DNA of 28,640 bases. Source: an uncultured Bacilli bacterium. Lineage in GTDB: Bacteria; Bacillota_I; Bacilli_A; RFN20; CAG-826. Below are positions 8,556 through 16,079 of this stretch, in pieces. Location of the stretch: contig CALVMF010000002.1 of NCBI GenBank assembly GCA_944342125.1, positions 1 to 28,640 of the forward strand. Direction: 5' to 3'. A program made the translations under genes and the position numbers. The notes under the pieces were generated by a model. It was not told the origin of the DNA. It made no database searches and worked only from the letters and a program-made list of their open reading frames with translations. Within the stretch, counting starts at the first letter, position 1. The number at the start of each line of letters is the position of its first letter.

Positions 8556-8580
8556 TCCTTTAATATTATATATTAAAGGA
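8556..8580 (-). promoter_or_regulatory. Palindromic promoter/RBS region of the yaaA-recF-gyrBA operon
   Basis: A perfect inverted repeat of two 11-nt arms (TCCTTTAATAT and ATATTAAAGGA) flanks a 3-nt centre. On the minus strand it contains a TATAAT box (8565-8570), and its downstream arm carries most of the yaaA Shine-Dalgarno (AAAGGA). It could be an operator over the -10 element. If transcription starts further upstream, it could instead be an RNA hairpin hiding the ribosome-binding site. The -35 region is weak (TTTTAA-like). Confidence 0.55.
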
Positions 8581-8594
8581 CTTTCTTTTAAAAG

Positions 8595-8621
8595 AAAAAA
8601 ACTACCCTATGTATGGGTAGT
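8595..8621 (-). terminator. Intrinsic terminator after dnaN
   Basis: On the minus strand ACTACCC, a 7-nt loop and GGGTAGT (8601-8621) are followed by a run of six T residues. It lies 22 nt beyond the dnaN stop and separates dnaA-dnaN from the yaaA-gyrase unit. Confidence 0.85.
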
Positions 8622-8643
8622 CGTGTCTAGTAATTTTTGCGCT

Positions 8644-9768
8644 CTAATACGTTCTAACAGGGGTTATTAAGTGAATGTTGCTTAAGTCGTTTTTATCAGA
8701 GACTGTGAATGGTTTCATTTCTCCTACAAAAGAGAGCAATACATCTTGTGAACCAACAGCTCTAATTGCATCAACAACGTATTGATAATTGAAACTAACT
8801 TCTAATCTTTCACCAGTGTATCTAAATAAGCTTAAAATCTTTTCACCGCTTCCTGAATTTTGAGATTTTGAAGAAACAACAACGTTTCCTTCCATCATTG
8901 TGACTTTAACAATATTTTCTCTATCGAGTGTAAGCATTGCGACACTATTTATAGCGTTTAAAAAGTCATTTGAGTTAACTTCAAGGTAATAATAAAAGGT
9001 CTTTGGGATGATGTTTTTGACATTTGGATAGTCTCCACCAATCAAATTTGTGATTATTTTCGTTTCTAAGCACTTAAATAAGACTTTTTTATCAGTAGCA
9101 TACATTTCAATGGTGTCGTTTTCTTGAGCGATTTTAGAGGCTTCTAAAAGCGTTTTAGCATCAACGTTAAGAGTAAAGACATCTTTTGATGTTGAAGGAA
9201 GTTCTTTTTTAGCAAGTCTAGAGCCATCTGTAGCTAGAAAAACAAGCGAAGTTCCATTATTTTCGATGTTAACAGCCTTAAGTTGGATTCTAGAGTTCTT
9301 TTGTGAAGCTGCAAAAGCGACTTGATTAACTGCTTTTTGAAATTCTGAACCTTTAAGTTGAATCTTGGTTCCGATTTCTTCGAAATTACAATCTGGATAT
9401 TCTTCAAAGCGTATCACGTTTAGCGAATATTTTGTATTATTGTCATTTTCAATCTTTGCAACGCCTTCTTCGACAATATCAAACGAGATTTCTTCGCCAT
9501 CTACTGTCTTGACAATCTCGTTTAATATTTTTGAGTTTATTAAAATTGCGCCTTCTTCATAGTCACGAATAATTTCAGTATCGTTTGAAACAAAAGGAAT
9601 TACGGTTTGAAGATAAACATCTCCGTTTCCTCCGTATAAAACCAAACCAGTTTCATTTATCATCAAAACTAAATTTAATAAAATTGGATTTGTAGCACTT
9701 GATGGAACGAAGCGTGAAGCTGAAGTAACACCTTTTAAGAATTCGTTTCTTTTTATTGTAAATTTCAT
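8644..9768 (-). CDS. dnaN: DNA polymerase III beta subunit (sliding clamp)
   Basis: This is the ring-shaped processivity clamp that tethers replicative polymerase to DNA. The 374-residue length fits the three-domain clamp. Recognisable stretches include the start (MKFTIKRNEFLKGV), the central LATDGSRLAKKELP and the C-terminal LITPVRTY, which forms part of the partner-binding pocket in the family. GAGG lies 8 nt before the ATG at 9768. It lies downstream of dnaA on the same strand, with the origin-unwinding module in the 113-nt gap between them. No terminator is visible in that gap, so it is probably co-transcribed with dnaA. Confidence 0.97.
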   Translation of the reverse strand: MKFTIKRNEFLKGVTSASRFVPSSATNPILLNLVLMINETGLVLYGGNGDVYLQTVIPFVSNDTEIIRDYEEGAILINSKILNEIVKTVDGEEISFDIVEEGVAKIENDNNTKYSLNVIRFEEYPDCNFEEIGTKIQLKGSEFQKAVNQVAFAASQKNSRIQLKAVNIENNGTSLVFLATDGSRLAKKELPSTSKDVFTLNVDAKTLLEASKIAQENDTIEMYATDKKVLFKCLETKIITNLIGGDYPNVKNIIPKTFYYYLEVNSNDFLNAINSVAMLTLDRENIVKVTMMEGNVVVSSKSQNSGSGEKILSLFRYTGERLEVSFNYQYVVDAIRAVGSQDVLLSFVGEMKPFTVSDKNDLSNIHLITPVRTY

Positions 9769-9769
9769 A

Positions 9770-9827
9770 TTTATATTACCTCTATTTTATTTATTAATAA
9801 TAATAAGGACTGTGGAAATGTGGATAA
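9770..9827 (-). other. oriC unwinding module (DnaA boxes, GC spacer, TTA triplets)
   Basis: On the minus strand the order is a perfect DnaA box TTATCCACA (9819-9827), a close variant TTTCCACA (9811-9818), the GC-rich GTCC (9807-9810), four TTA triplets (9795-9806) and then AT-rich DNA up to the dnaN ribosome-binding site. This is the layout of the B. subtilis basal unwinding system (DnaA box pair, GC spacer, DnaA-trios, AT-rich duplex-unwinding element), and it sits at the same place, between dnaA and dnaN. The complement of TTA reads AAT in the 3'-to-5' direction, which fits the trio consensus. Confidence 0.75.
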
Positions 9828-9881
9828 GTAAGTTTTTAAAGATTTTTGCACTTTAATTTAATAAGGGATAAAGCCAAAAAA

Positions 9882-11240
9882 CTACGATGAAATGCGCTTT
9901 TTTAACTCTTCGATGACGATCTTGGTTTGTGGATCGGTTTTCAACAATTTATCCACTTTTTCTATGGAATGAATGATAGTTGTGTGATCTCTTCCACCAA
10001 AAATTTGTCCTATTTTCTTGAGTGGTAAGTCAAGCAAATCTCTAATCAAGTAAATTGCAACATGTCTTGCATTAACAATGTTTGTTGCTTTGTTTTTACC
10101 TGTAATTTGAGGAATACTGAGCGAATAATAACTACTAACAGCAGATAAAATCTTTTGTTCAGTAGCTTTACTTTTTGCATCACTTACATCAATCATAGAT
10201 TGAAGAGCTTCGGTACATAAATCGATGTTAACATGATTTGTTTTGCTTATTGAAGCGTAGAAATTTAAGCGAATTAACGCTCCTTCCAAACTTCTAATAG
10301 AATCTTGGAATTTGTCTGCCATGAAATACAAAACATCTTCATCGTACATCGCTAAATCAGCACCACTGGCAAGAATTTTTGATTTCAAAATGTTGAAACA
10401 AGTTTCAGTATCAGGTCTTGTGATTGAAACGCTTAAACCACTGGTGAATCTTGTTAAAATTCTTTGGTCGATACCGTCTAATTCACCTGGTAAACGATCA
10501 CTTGTGAAGCAAATTTGCTTGTGATTTTGACGAAAATCCTCGTAAATCGTGAAGAAAAACTCTTGAGTTTTCTTTTTATCCTTTAAAAGTTGAATGTCGT
10601 CAATTAACAAAACATCAAACTTCTTTAAGAATTTAAAAAGCTCTTCTTTTTTGTTTTCGCCTTTAACATATTCGATGTATTGTTCCATGAAATCATAGCT
10701 TGAACAAAGCAAAACTTTCTTTTCTGGAGATGCGTTTTTAATGTAGTTTCCGATTGCGTTTAATAGGTGGGTTTGACCTAATCCGCGTTGTCCATACATA
10801 AACAAAGTTTGATAAAGTCCACCAGGTGAAGTTGCTGTGTATAAAGCAGCCTTTTGAGCTTCGGAATTGCAAGGACCGACAACAAAGTTGTCGAAAGTAA
10901 AGTGAGGATCGAGTGAGTTGTTTTTAAAGAACTCAGGCTGAACCTCCGAATCATCAAAAATACGCTTTGTTTCCATTTCTTCTTCTGTGACAAGAACTGG
11001 AACATAATATGAAGCTGTATATTTGTGCAATTTTTGAGTTATGAAGTCTAAATAGCGCTCACGAAGTATCTGGCGAGCTAGTTTTGACTCACACATAATG
11101 TAGACTTTGTTATCTACGACCTTATAAATTGAAGTGCCTTCAAAAAAAGCGTCAAAGATTTGTTTATCGACGTCTTCTGAAATTGCGGACAAGACATTGT
11201 CCCGAATTGCTTTGCTTTGAGTTACTGTATTTGTTTCCAT
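9882..11240 (-). CDS. dnaA: Chromosomal replication initiator DnaA (variant P-loop)
   Basis: DnaA is the AAA+ initiator that binds DnaA boxes, melts the origin and recruits helicase. The 452-residue protein has domain I (about 1-80), a short linker, an AAA+ core from about residue 110, and domain IV with the signature GGRDHTTIIHS (415-425). Walker B is LLIDDI (211-216), sensor 1 is FTSD (245-248), the box VII Arg is R264 and the sensor 2 Arg is R316. The Walker A motif reads GQRGLGQTH (150-158), so the invariant Lys is Gln156 (codon CAA at 10773-10775). All other motifs look intact. No clear Shine-Dalgarno precedes the ATG. It is divergent from rpmH across the box cluster. Confidence 0.95.
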   Translation of the reverse strand: METNTVTQSKAIRDNVLSAISEDVDKQIFDAFFEGTSIYKVVDNKVYIMCESKLARQILRERYLDFITQKLHKYTASYYVPVLVTEEEMETKRIFDDSEVQPEFFKNNSLDPHFTFDNFVVGPCNSEAQKAALYTATSPGGLYQTLFMYGQRGLGQTHLLNAIGNYIKNASPEKKVLLCSSYDFMEQYIEYVKGENKKEELFKFLKKFDVLLIDDIQLLKDKKKTQEFFFTIYEDFRQNHKQICFTSDRLPGELDGIDQRILTRFTSGLSVSITRPDTETCFNILKSKILASGADLAMYDEDVLYFMADKFQDSIRSLEGALIRLNFYASISKTNHVNIDLCTEALQSMIDVSDAKSKATEQKILSAVSSYYSLSIPQITGKNKATNIVNARHVAIYLIRDLLDLPLKKIGQIFGGRDHTTIIHSIEKVDKLLKTDPQTKIVIEELKKRISS

Positions 11241-11266
11241 AATCGAAATAATTTTATCTTAATTGT

Positions 11267-11297
11267 GAATAAAAAAATAGGTCAGAAAATTGGTCAA
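11267..11297 (-). promoter_or_regulatory. Possible dnaA promoter
   Basis: The minus strand has TTGACC (11292-11297) as a candidate -35, and a weak TTATTC-like -10 about 18-19 nt further on. Another candidate -10, TAAAAT (11251-11256), lies 10 nt from the dnaA ATG. The GGTCA element is repeated (11280-11284 and 11292-11296). The true start cannot be decided by eye. Confidence 0.3.
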
Positions 11298-11303
11298 AAC
11301 AGG

Positions 11304-11501
11304 TTTTCCACATTAATTTATTAAAAAAGAATGATAGGCATCGAGTAAAATAATTTTATCCACAATTTTAATGTGGAAAACTATGTGGAAAAACTTTGTC
11401 CATGTTGATTGTGTAGATTGTGTGGAACGATTTCAACATAACTTGATTTTATCCACATTCAAAAAGCACGATAACCATCGATAAATTCTCTATTTTCCAC
11501 A
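11304..11501. other. oriC DnaA-box cluster between dnaA and rpmH
   Basis: Two perfect boxes, TTATCCACA at 11356-11364 and 11449-11457, are accompanied by four one-mismatch boxes. Two of these read TTTTCCACA on plus (11304-11312, 11493-11501) and two on minus (11372-11380, 11384-11392). A weaker TGTGGAACG lies at 11421-11429. The 416-nt gap between the divergent dnaA and rpmH genes holds nothing coding. It corresponds to the upstream half of a bipartite Bacillus-type origin and probably also carries dnaA autoregulation. Confidence 0.88.
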
Positions 11502-11593
11502 GCTTTAAAAAGTGAAATCTACATATATGTGCATACAAAAATCTAAAAATTAAGCTCGAGAAAGCTATGACATTTTGAGCTCGGTTTAATTTG

Positions 11594-11623
11594 TTGACTT
11601 ATATGTATTTATACATATATAAT
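11594..11623 (+). promoter_or_regulatory. rpmH operon promoter with dyad spacer
   Basis: The -35 TTGACT (11594-11599) and -10 TATAAT (11618-11623) are separated by 18 nt. A perfect 9-bp inverted repeat with a 2-nt centre (TATATGTAT, TT, ATACATATA; 11600-11619) fills the spacer and enters the -10. Such a dyad is well placed to act as an operator. A related palindrome, ACATATATGT, lies at 11521-11530. Confidence 0.75.
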
Positions 11624-11656
11624 TTTTGTTGCATATTCGCAGGAGGATTATAACTT

Positions 11657-11803
11657 ATGAAAAGAACATACCAACCAAGCAAATTACACAAAGCTAGAGT
11701 ACATGGTTTCAGAGCTAGAATGGCTACAGGTCATGGTAGAAAAGTCTTGGCTATGAGAAGAAAGAAAGGAAGAAAAGTTTTAGTCGTCAACACAAAACAC
11801 TAA
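11657..11803 (+). CDS. rpmH: 50S ribosomal protein L34
   Basis: This is a small basic protein of the large ribosomal subunit. The 48-residue product begins MKRTYQPSKLHKARVHGFRA and continues with the conserved RM-GRKVLA-RR-KGRK pattern, ending in a short VVNTKH extension past the usual end of L34. AGGAGG lies at 11641-11646, 10 nt before the ATG. It is the first gene of the long plus-strand unit and is followed 3 nt later by rnpA, the standard bacterial pairing. Confidence 0.96.
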   Translation: MKRTYQPSKLHKARVHGFRARMATGHGRKVLAMRRKKGRKVLVVNTKH

Positions 11804-11806
11804 TCA

Positions 11807-12172
11807 ATGAAAATTATTAATCGAGTTAAAAAATATCGAGAGTTCAAAGAAATCATCAATCTTCGAAAATTTAAAAGAAACGAATTATACACGGTTTATT
11901 TTAGAAAAAACGATTTCGGTTATGCACGAATTGGAATACTTGTATCAAAAAAGAACGGTATTGCAGTTCAAAGAGTCAAAATAAAACGACAAGTTAGAGC
12001 AATCTTAGATAAAAATATCGATTATAAAAACAACGCATTAGATATTATCGTAATTATTTCAAAAAAATATAAAACAGATGAATTCGGAAAGAATGAGAAA
12101 CTATTAGAATCTTTAATTAAGCAAATTCTTTCCGTTAAGGAGACGAAAATAAATGAACAAAAAAAGTCTTAA
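11807..12172 (+). CDS. rnpA: Ribonuclease P protein component
   Basis: This is the basic protein cofactor of RNase P, which helps the RNA subunit trim the 5' ends of precursor tRNAs. The 121-residue protein has the N-terminal VKKYREFKEII segment, the central GILVSKKNGIAVQRVKIKRQ stretch and VRAIL. This is a diverged form of the RNR-type motif (usually VxRNRIKRxxRE), with Gln-Arg-Val at the RNR position. No Shine-Dalgarno precedes the ATG, which lies 3 nt after the rpmH stop, so translation is probably coupled. Its end overlaps the yidC start by 20 nt. The RNase P RNA gene is not in the window. Confidence 0.92.
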   Translation: MKIINRVKKYREFKEIINLRKFKRNELYTVYFRKNDFGYARIGILVSKKNGIAVQRVKIKRQVRAILDKNIDYKNNALDIIVIISKKYKTDEFGKNEKLLESLIKQILSVKETKINEQKKS

Positions 12173-14069
12173 AACGGTGCTAGGCGTTACTACTGTTGTT
12201 GGCGCAGCGCTTATCTTAACAAGCTGTAACTCATTTTGTTCTAATTTAGATACATCGAATTATATGTTCGGATATAACGGTATGAATACCGTTTATTTTG
12301 CTATGGGAGAAGAAGGAAATGAATATGCTCAAGGCGAGCAATATATTTTAGATACCTTTAAAGCCCAAGCTAATGTTGATGCCACAAAAGTTACTCTTGA
12401 TAAGCTCGTGATTGATGCGGGAACTACAAATCCTAACGATAACCAAAAATATATAACTACAGGTGAAAATAACGAAACTGTTAAAAACACTGACTTATTT
12501 TTCAACAAAATCAACGACAACCTATATTCAATTAAAAATGTTGAAATTTATTGTGATGGGATCTCTACCGCTGAAGAAGGCGATAAGGGAGTCCATTATG
12601 TTTTTGGTTTAAATGATTTTACAAAAAATCTTTTAACTTCTGCTTCAAGTTATCGAATGATTACTCCTAGTAGCTCTTATTGGGAAGCTTTAGATAATAA
12701 AGTTTTAGATGCGATGATTAGTGAAGCTAAAAATACTGGCATCGAAGCTTTAGCAGGTGTTACAAAAGAAACATTAACTTACGAACAACTTTACGGTTAC
12801 ACACCAGAACAATTAGCTAAATATAAAGAAAAAAACGACGAAACACTTTTAAATGAAATGTTAGAAGGCAAGGAAGGCGAAAATATTGGAAGAAATAACG
12901 CTCTTCTTGCTCGTGCTGGTCATATCAAATTTTATAACGAAGCAAATCCTACAGATTATTTTGCCAATTTAAGCAAGTGGAATGATGAAATCATCAAAAC
13001 TGAAGGTTTTAATTTTGATGATGGAATGTCGCAAAACTTCCTTAATTTAATGAAAAATAATTTAACAACTCAAGTTCAAAATTTAAGAACATGTATCACT
13101 GTTAATGATGGATTTTATGGCCACGTTTCAAATGATCCTTTAAACGACACTGTTTTAATTGAAGGAAAAGGCGAAGATTTCTATGAAGGATGGGGACGTG
13201 CTTTTAGTGAACACGGATTCTTAGAAGGCTTGCTTGTTTATCCAATTGGAACGATGGTTGAAAACTTCGCTCACATCTTTGGAATGAATGGTACTGGTCA
13301 AATCTTTGCAGTTTTACTTGCTACTTTAATTATTAGGGTACTTTTCTTACTTGTAACAATGCCATCAACTTTATCTCAACAAAAGATGACATTCTTACAA
13401 CCTGAACTTGCTAAACTTCAACAAAAATATCCTAACGCCAATACAAATAACTATGAAAAGCAAAAACTTGCTAGTGCTCAAATGGCTTTATATAAGAAAT
13501 ATAAGGTTCATCCATTTGCATCACTGCTTGTTATTGTCGTTCAATTCCCTGTCTTTATTTGCGTTTGGAATGCTTTACAAGGAAGCGCATCTTTAAGTAG
13601 AGACGCTGTTTTAGGATTAAGACTTTCTGATACGATTTGGAATGTTTTATCTAACTTTACTAATTGGCCTTCTAATCCAGGTTGGTGGACAGCTCTTGTT
13701 TTAGTTTTACTTATGAGTGCTGCCCAAATCGTAGCTATGCTTTTACCAAATTGGCTCAATAAAAAGAGAATGAAATCAATTACTAAACTTGGAAATAGTG
13801 CAACTATGTCTCAACAAAATAGAACACTTAAAATCACTCAATGGGTAATGACAATTTTTATCATCATCATGGGCTTTACATTACCAAGTGCTATGGGTGT
13901 TTATTGGTTTGCAGGTGCTATTATTTCTATTTTACAATCGGTATTGCTCCACTTCATCTTTATTAATAGAGCAAAAAATCACGACAGAAATAATAATGGA
14001 GAAAAAGTAAGTTTCTCCGCAAAAATAAAGAATTTATTCAAAAAGAAAGAAAAGGAAGGGACTATATAA
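12153..14069 (+). CDS. yidC: Membrane protein insertase YidC/Oxa1 with lipoprotein signal
   Basis: YidC inserts and folds membrane proteins, alone or with Sec. The start is fixed by AAGGAG at 12137-12142, inside rnpA. Residues 1-24 are a lipoprotein signal with lipobox ILTSC and Cys25. The Oxa1 core begins only around residue 355-380. Its first core helix carries the conserved hydrophilic-groove Arg395 (LATLIIRVLFLL), followed by the cytoplasmic amphipathic loop and further helices near 455-475, 512-532 and 565-600. At 638 residues it is more than twice the length of B. subtilis SpoIIIJ (261), because about 330 residues of soluble, presumably extracytoplasmic sequence lie between Cys25 and the core. 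This insert shows no family I recognise. rnpA-yidC-jag is the conserved order. Confidence 0.94.
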   Translation: MNKKSLKTVLGVTTVVGAALILTSCNSFCSNLDTSNYMFGYNGMNTVYFAMGEEGNEYAQGEQYILDTFKAQANVDATKVTLDKLVIDAGTTNPNDNQKYITTGENNETVKNTDLFFNKINDNLYSIKNVEIYCDGISTAEEGDKGVHYVFGLNDFTKNLLTSASSYRMITPSSSYWEALDNKVLDAMISEAKNTGIEALAGVTKETLTYEQLYGYTPEQLAKYKEKNDETLLNEMLEGKEGENIGRNNALLARAGHIKFYNEANPTDYFANLSKWNDEIIKTEGFNFDDGMSQNFLNLMKNNLTTQVQNLRTCITVNDGFYGHVSNDPLNDTVLIEGKGEDFYEGWGRAFSEHGFLEGLLVYPIGTMVENFAHIFGMNGTGQIFAVLLATLIIRVLFLLVTMPSTLSQQKMTFLQPELAKLQQKYPNANTNNYEKQKLASAQMALYKKYKVHPFASLLVIVVQFPVFICVWNALQGSASLSRDAVLGLRLSDTIWNVLSNFTNWPSNPGWWTALVLVLLMSAAQIVAMLLPNWLNKKRMKSITKLGNSATMSQQNRTLKITQWVMTIFIIIMGFTLPSAMGVYWFAGAIISILQSVLLHFIFINRAKNHDRNNNGEKVSFSAKIKNLFKKKEKEGTI

Positions 14070-14070
14070 T

Positions 14071-14745
14071 ATGAAACTTTTTACAGCAAAAACCGTTGCT
14101 GAATGTATTAAAGCAGCGTGTGAAGAATTAGGCGTTGAAGAAAAAGATTTAGCTTATAAAGTTGTTGAAGAAAAGAAAGGTTTATTTTCTAAAAAAGCTA
14201 CTATCTCTGTTGAAGAAACAAGTGATGTTATCGTCTTCACTGAACAATATATAAAAGATATATGTCACGCTCTTGGCTTAGAAGTTAGCTTAAAAACCTT
14301 TTATAAAGACAACTTAATCAAGGTTTTAATTGAAACGAATCACAATTCAATCTTAATCGGAAACAACGGAAAGAGCCTTGAATCCTTAACCGAGCTTACT
14401 AAATTAGCCGTATCTCAAAAATTCAAAAAGAAATTTAGAATTCTTCTTGATATCGGAGATTACAAAAATAAAAAATATGCTCGCGTTGTTCATGAAGCAA
14501 AAAGAGTTGCTAAAGAAGTTTTAAAAACACATGTCGATGCTAAACTTGAACCAATGACACCAGATGAAAGAAAGAAAGTTCATAATTCCTTTGCGAATTG
14601 GAAGAACATTAAAACTGAATCTGTTGGTGATGGAAAAAATAGAGCTATCGTCATTAAATACGTTCCTGATAACAACACTAAAAAAGAAAAAAGCGCTTCT
14701 GCTCCTTCTACTCCAAGCGTAGAAGAAACAGCAAGTAACGAGTAA
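14071..14745 (+). CDS. jag: RNA-binding protein KhpB/Jag (EloR)
   Basis: Jag/KhpB is a KH-R3H RNA-binding protein, linked in Gram-positive cocci to cell elongation and RNA metabolism with KhpA. The 224-residue protein has an N-terminal Jag domain (about 1-52, with KKGLFSKKA), a KH domain (about 78-140) carrying the GxxG loop as GNNG in ILIGNNGKSLESL, and an R3H domain around 168-210 (MTPDERKKVHNSF and RAIVIKY). The C-terminal 20 residues are low-complexity Ser/Thr/Glu. It starts 1 nt after the yidC stop with a purine-rich AAGGAAGGG upstream. Confidence 0.93.
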   Translation: MKLFTAKTVAECIKAACEELGVEEKDLAYKVVEEKKGLFSKKATISVEETSDVIVFTEQYIKDICHALGLEVSLKTFYKDNLIKVLIETNHNSILIGNNGKSLESLTELTKLAVSQKFKKKFRILLDIGDYKNKKYARVVHEAKRVAKEVLKTHVDAKLEPMTPDERKKVHNSFANWKNIKTESVGDGKNRAIVIKYVPDNNTKKEKSASAPSTPSVEETASNE

Positions 14746-14750
14746 AAAAT

Positions 14751-16076
14751 ATGTTTGAAACAATCGTTGCTCTTGCTACTCCACCACTTAAAAGTGCTTT
14801 AGCAATCGTCAGACTTAGCGGTGACGATTGTTTTTTTATTGTTTCAAAATTCTTTTCAAAGAATCTTGAAAATACACAAAAAAATTCAATCCTTCACGGT
14901 TATATAAAAGATGGTGAAGATTTGATTGATGAAGTTGTTTTACTAGCTTATAAAGGTCCTAATTCATTTACTGGAGAAGATAGTGTAGAGATTATAAGTC
15001 ATGGATCTCCACTCATCTTTAATAAGATTATTCAAACAGCTTTAAAATATGGAGCTAGACTTGCAACAAATGGGGAATATAGCTCTAGAGCTTTTGCTCA
15101 TGGAAAATTAAATTTAATGCAAGCTGAATCGATAAATGATTTAATTAATGCCGAAACCGAAGAAAGTAAAAAACTATGTTTACTAGCTTTAAATGGTGAA
15201 ACCACTAAACTAATTAACCCTTTAAAAAAGAGCTTAGGAGACATCTTATCTTTAATTGAAGTAAATATTGATTATCCTGAATATCTCGACATCGAAGAAG
15301 CAAATTCAGAAAAAATAGTTGAGATTTGCGAGAAAAATATTAAATATATCCAAAAGTTAATTAAAGATGGGCAAAAAGGAAACATCATTAAAGATGGTAT
15401 TAATATCGCAATTGTTGGTAAACCAAACGTTGGAAAATCTTCAATTTTAAACGCTTTACTTAATGAAAATAAAGCGATTGTAACCGATGTTAAAGGCACC
15501 ACAAGAGATGTTGTCGAAGGAAAAATGAACTTAAATGGCGTTTTAATTAACCTCTTTGATACTGCTGGAATTAGAGAATCTCAAGACAAAGTTGAAGCAA
15601 TCGGAATCGAAAAAAGCTTAGCTAAATTAAAAGAAAGCGACATTATATTATGCGTTTTTGAAAGCAATAATTTTGACGATGAAGATAAAGAAATTTTGAA
15701 ATTAGTTGAAAACAAAAACACAATATTTGTATACAATAAAAAAGATCTTGTTGATAAAAAAGATAGCGATAAATTATATGTCAGCGCTTTAAATAAAGAT
15801 ATCGAGCCACTTAAAGAAGCGATTTTAAAGAAACTTGGTTTAAGTAAGGAAAATTACGACAACCCTTCTATTGCTAATGTAAGAGATATTGGAATTTTAC
15901 AAAATATAAAAGAGATTCTTGAACATGTATTGAAAGATGTTGAACTTGAAACACCAATTGATTTAATTAATAGCGAACTTAAAGAAGCTTATCTAAAAGT
16001 TTTATCTCTTCTTGGTGAAGATAATGATTTTGATATTGCTAAAGAGATATTCTCTAGATTTTGTGTTGGAAAATAA
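14751..16076 (+). CDS. mnmE: tRNA modification GTPase MnmE (TrmE)
   Basis: MnmE works with MnmG to modify the wobble uridine (U34) of certain tRNAs. The 441-residue protein has the N-terminal tetrahydrofolate-binding domain (IVALATPPLKSALAIVRLSG and NGEYSSRAFAHGKLNLMQAE), a helical domain, and an inserted G domain with GKPNVGKSS (G1), GTTRD (G2), DTAGIRE (G3) and NKKD (G4). It ends in FCVGK, the variant of the C-terminal FCIGK motif that carries the functional Cys. It lies 5 nt after jag. Its usual neighbours mnmG and rsmG do not follow, so they must be elsewhere if present. Confidence 0.96.
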   Translation: MFETIVALATPPLKSALAIVRLSGDDCFFIVSKFFSKNLENTQKNSILHGYIKDGEDLIDEVVLLAYKGPNSFTGEDSVEIISHGSPLIFNKIIQTALKYGARLATNGEYSSRAFAHGKLNLMQAESINDLINAETEESKKLCLLALNGETTKLINPLKKSLGDILSLIEVNIDYPEYLDIEEANSEKIVEICEKNIKYIQKLIKDGQKGNIIKDGINIAIVGKPNVGKSSILNALLNENKAIVTDVKGTTRDVVEGKMNLNGVLINLFDTAGIRESQDKVEAIGIEKSLAKLKESDIILCVFESNNFDDEDKEILKLVENKNTIFVYNKKDLVDKKDSDKLYVSALNKDIEPLKEAILKKLGLSKENYDNPSIANVRDIGILQNIKEILEHVLKDVELETPIDLINSELKEAYLKVLSLLGEDNDFDIAKEIFSRFCVGK

Positions 16077-16079
16077 AAG

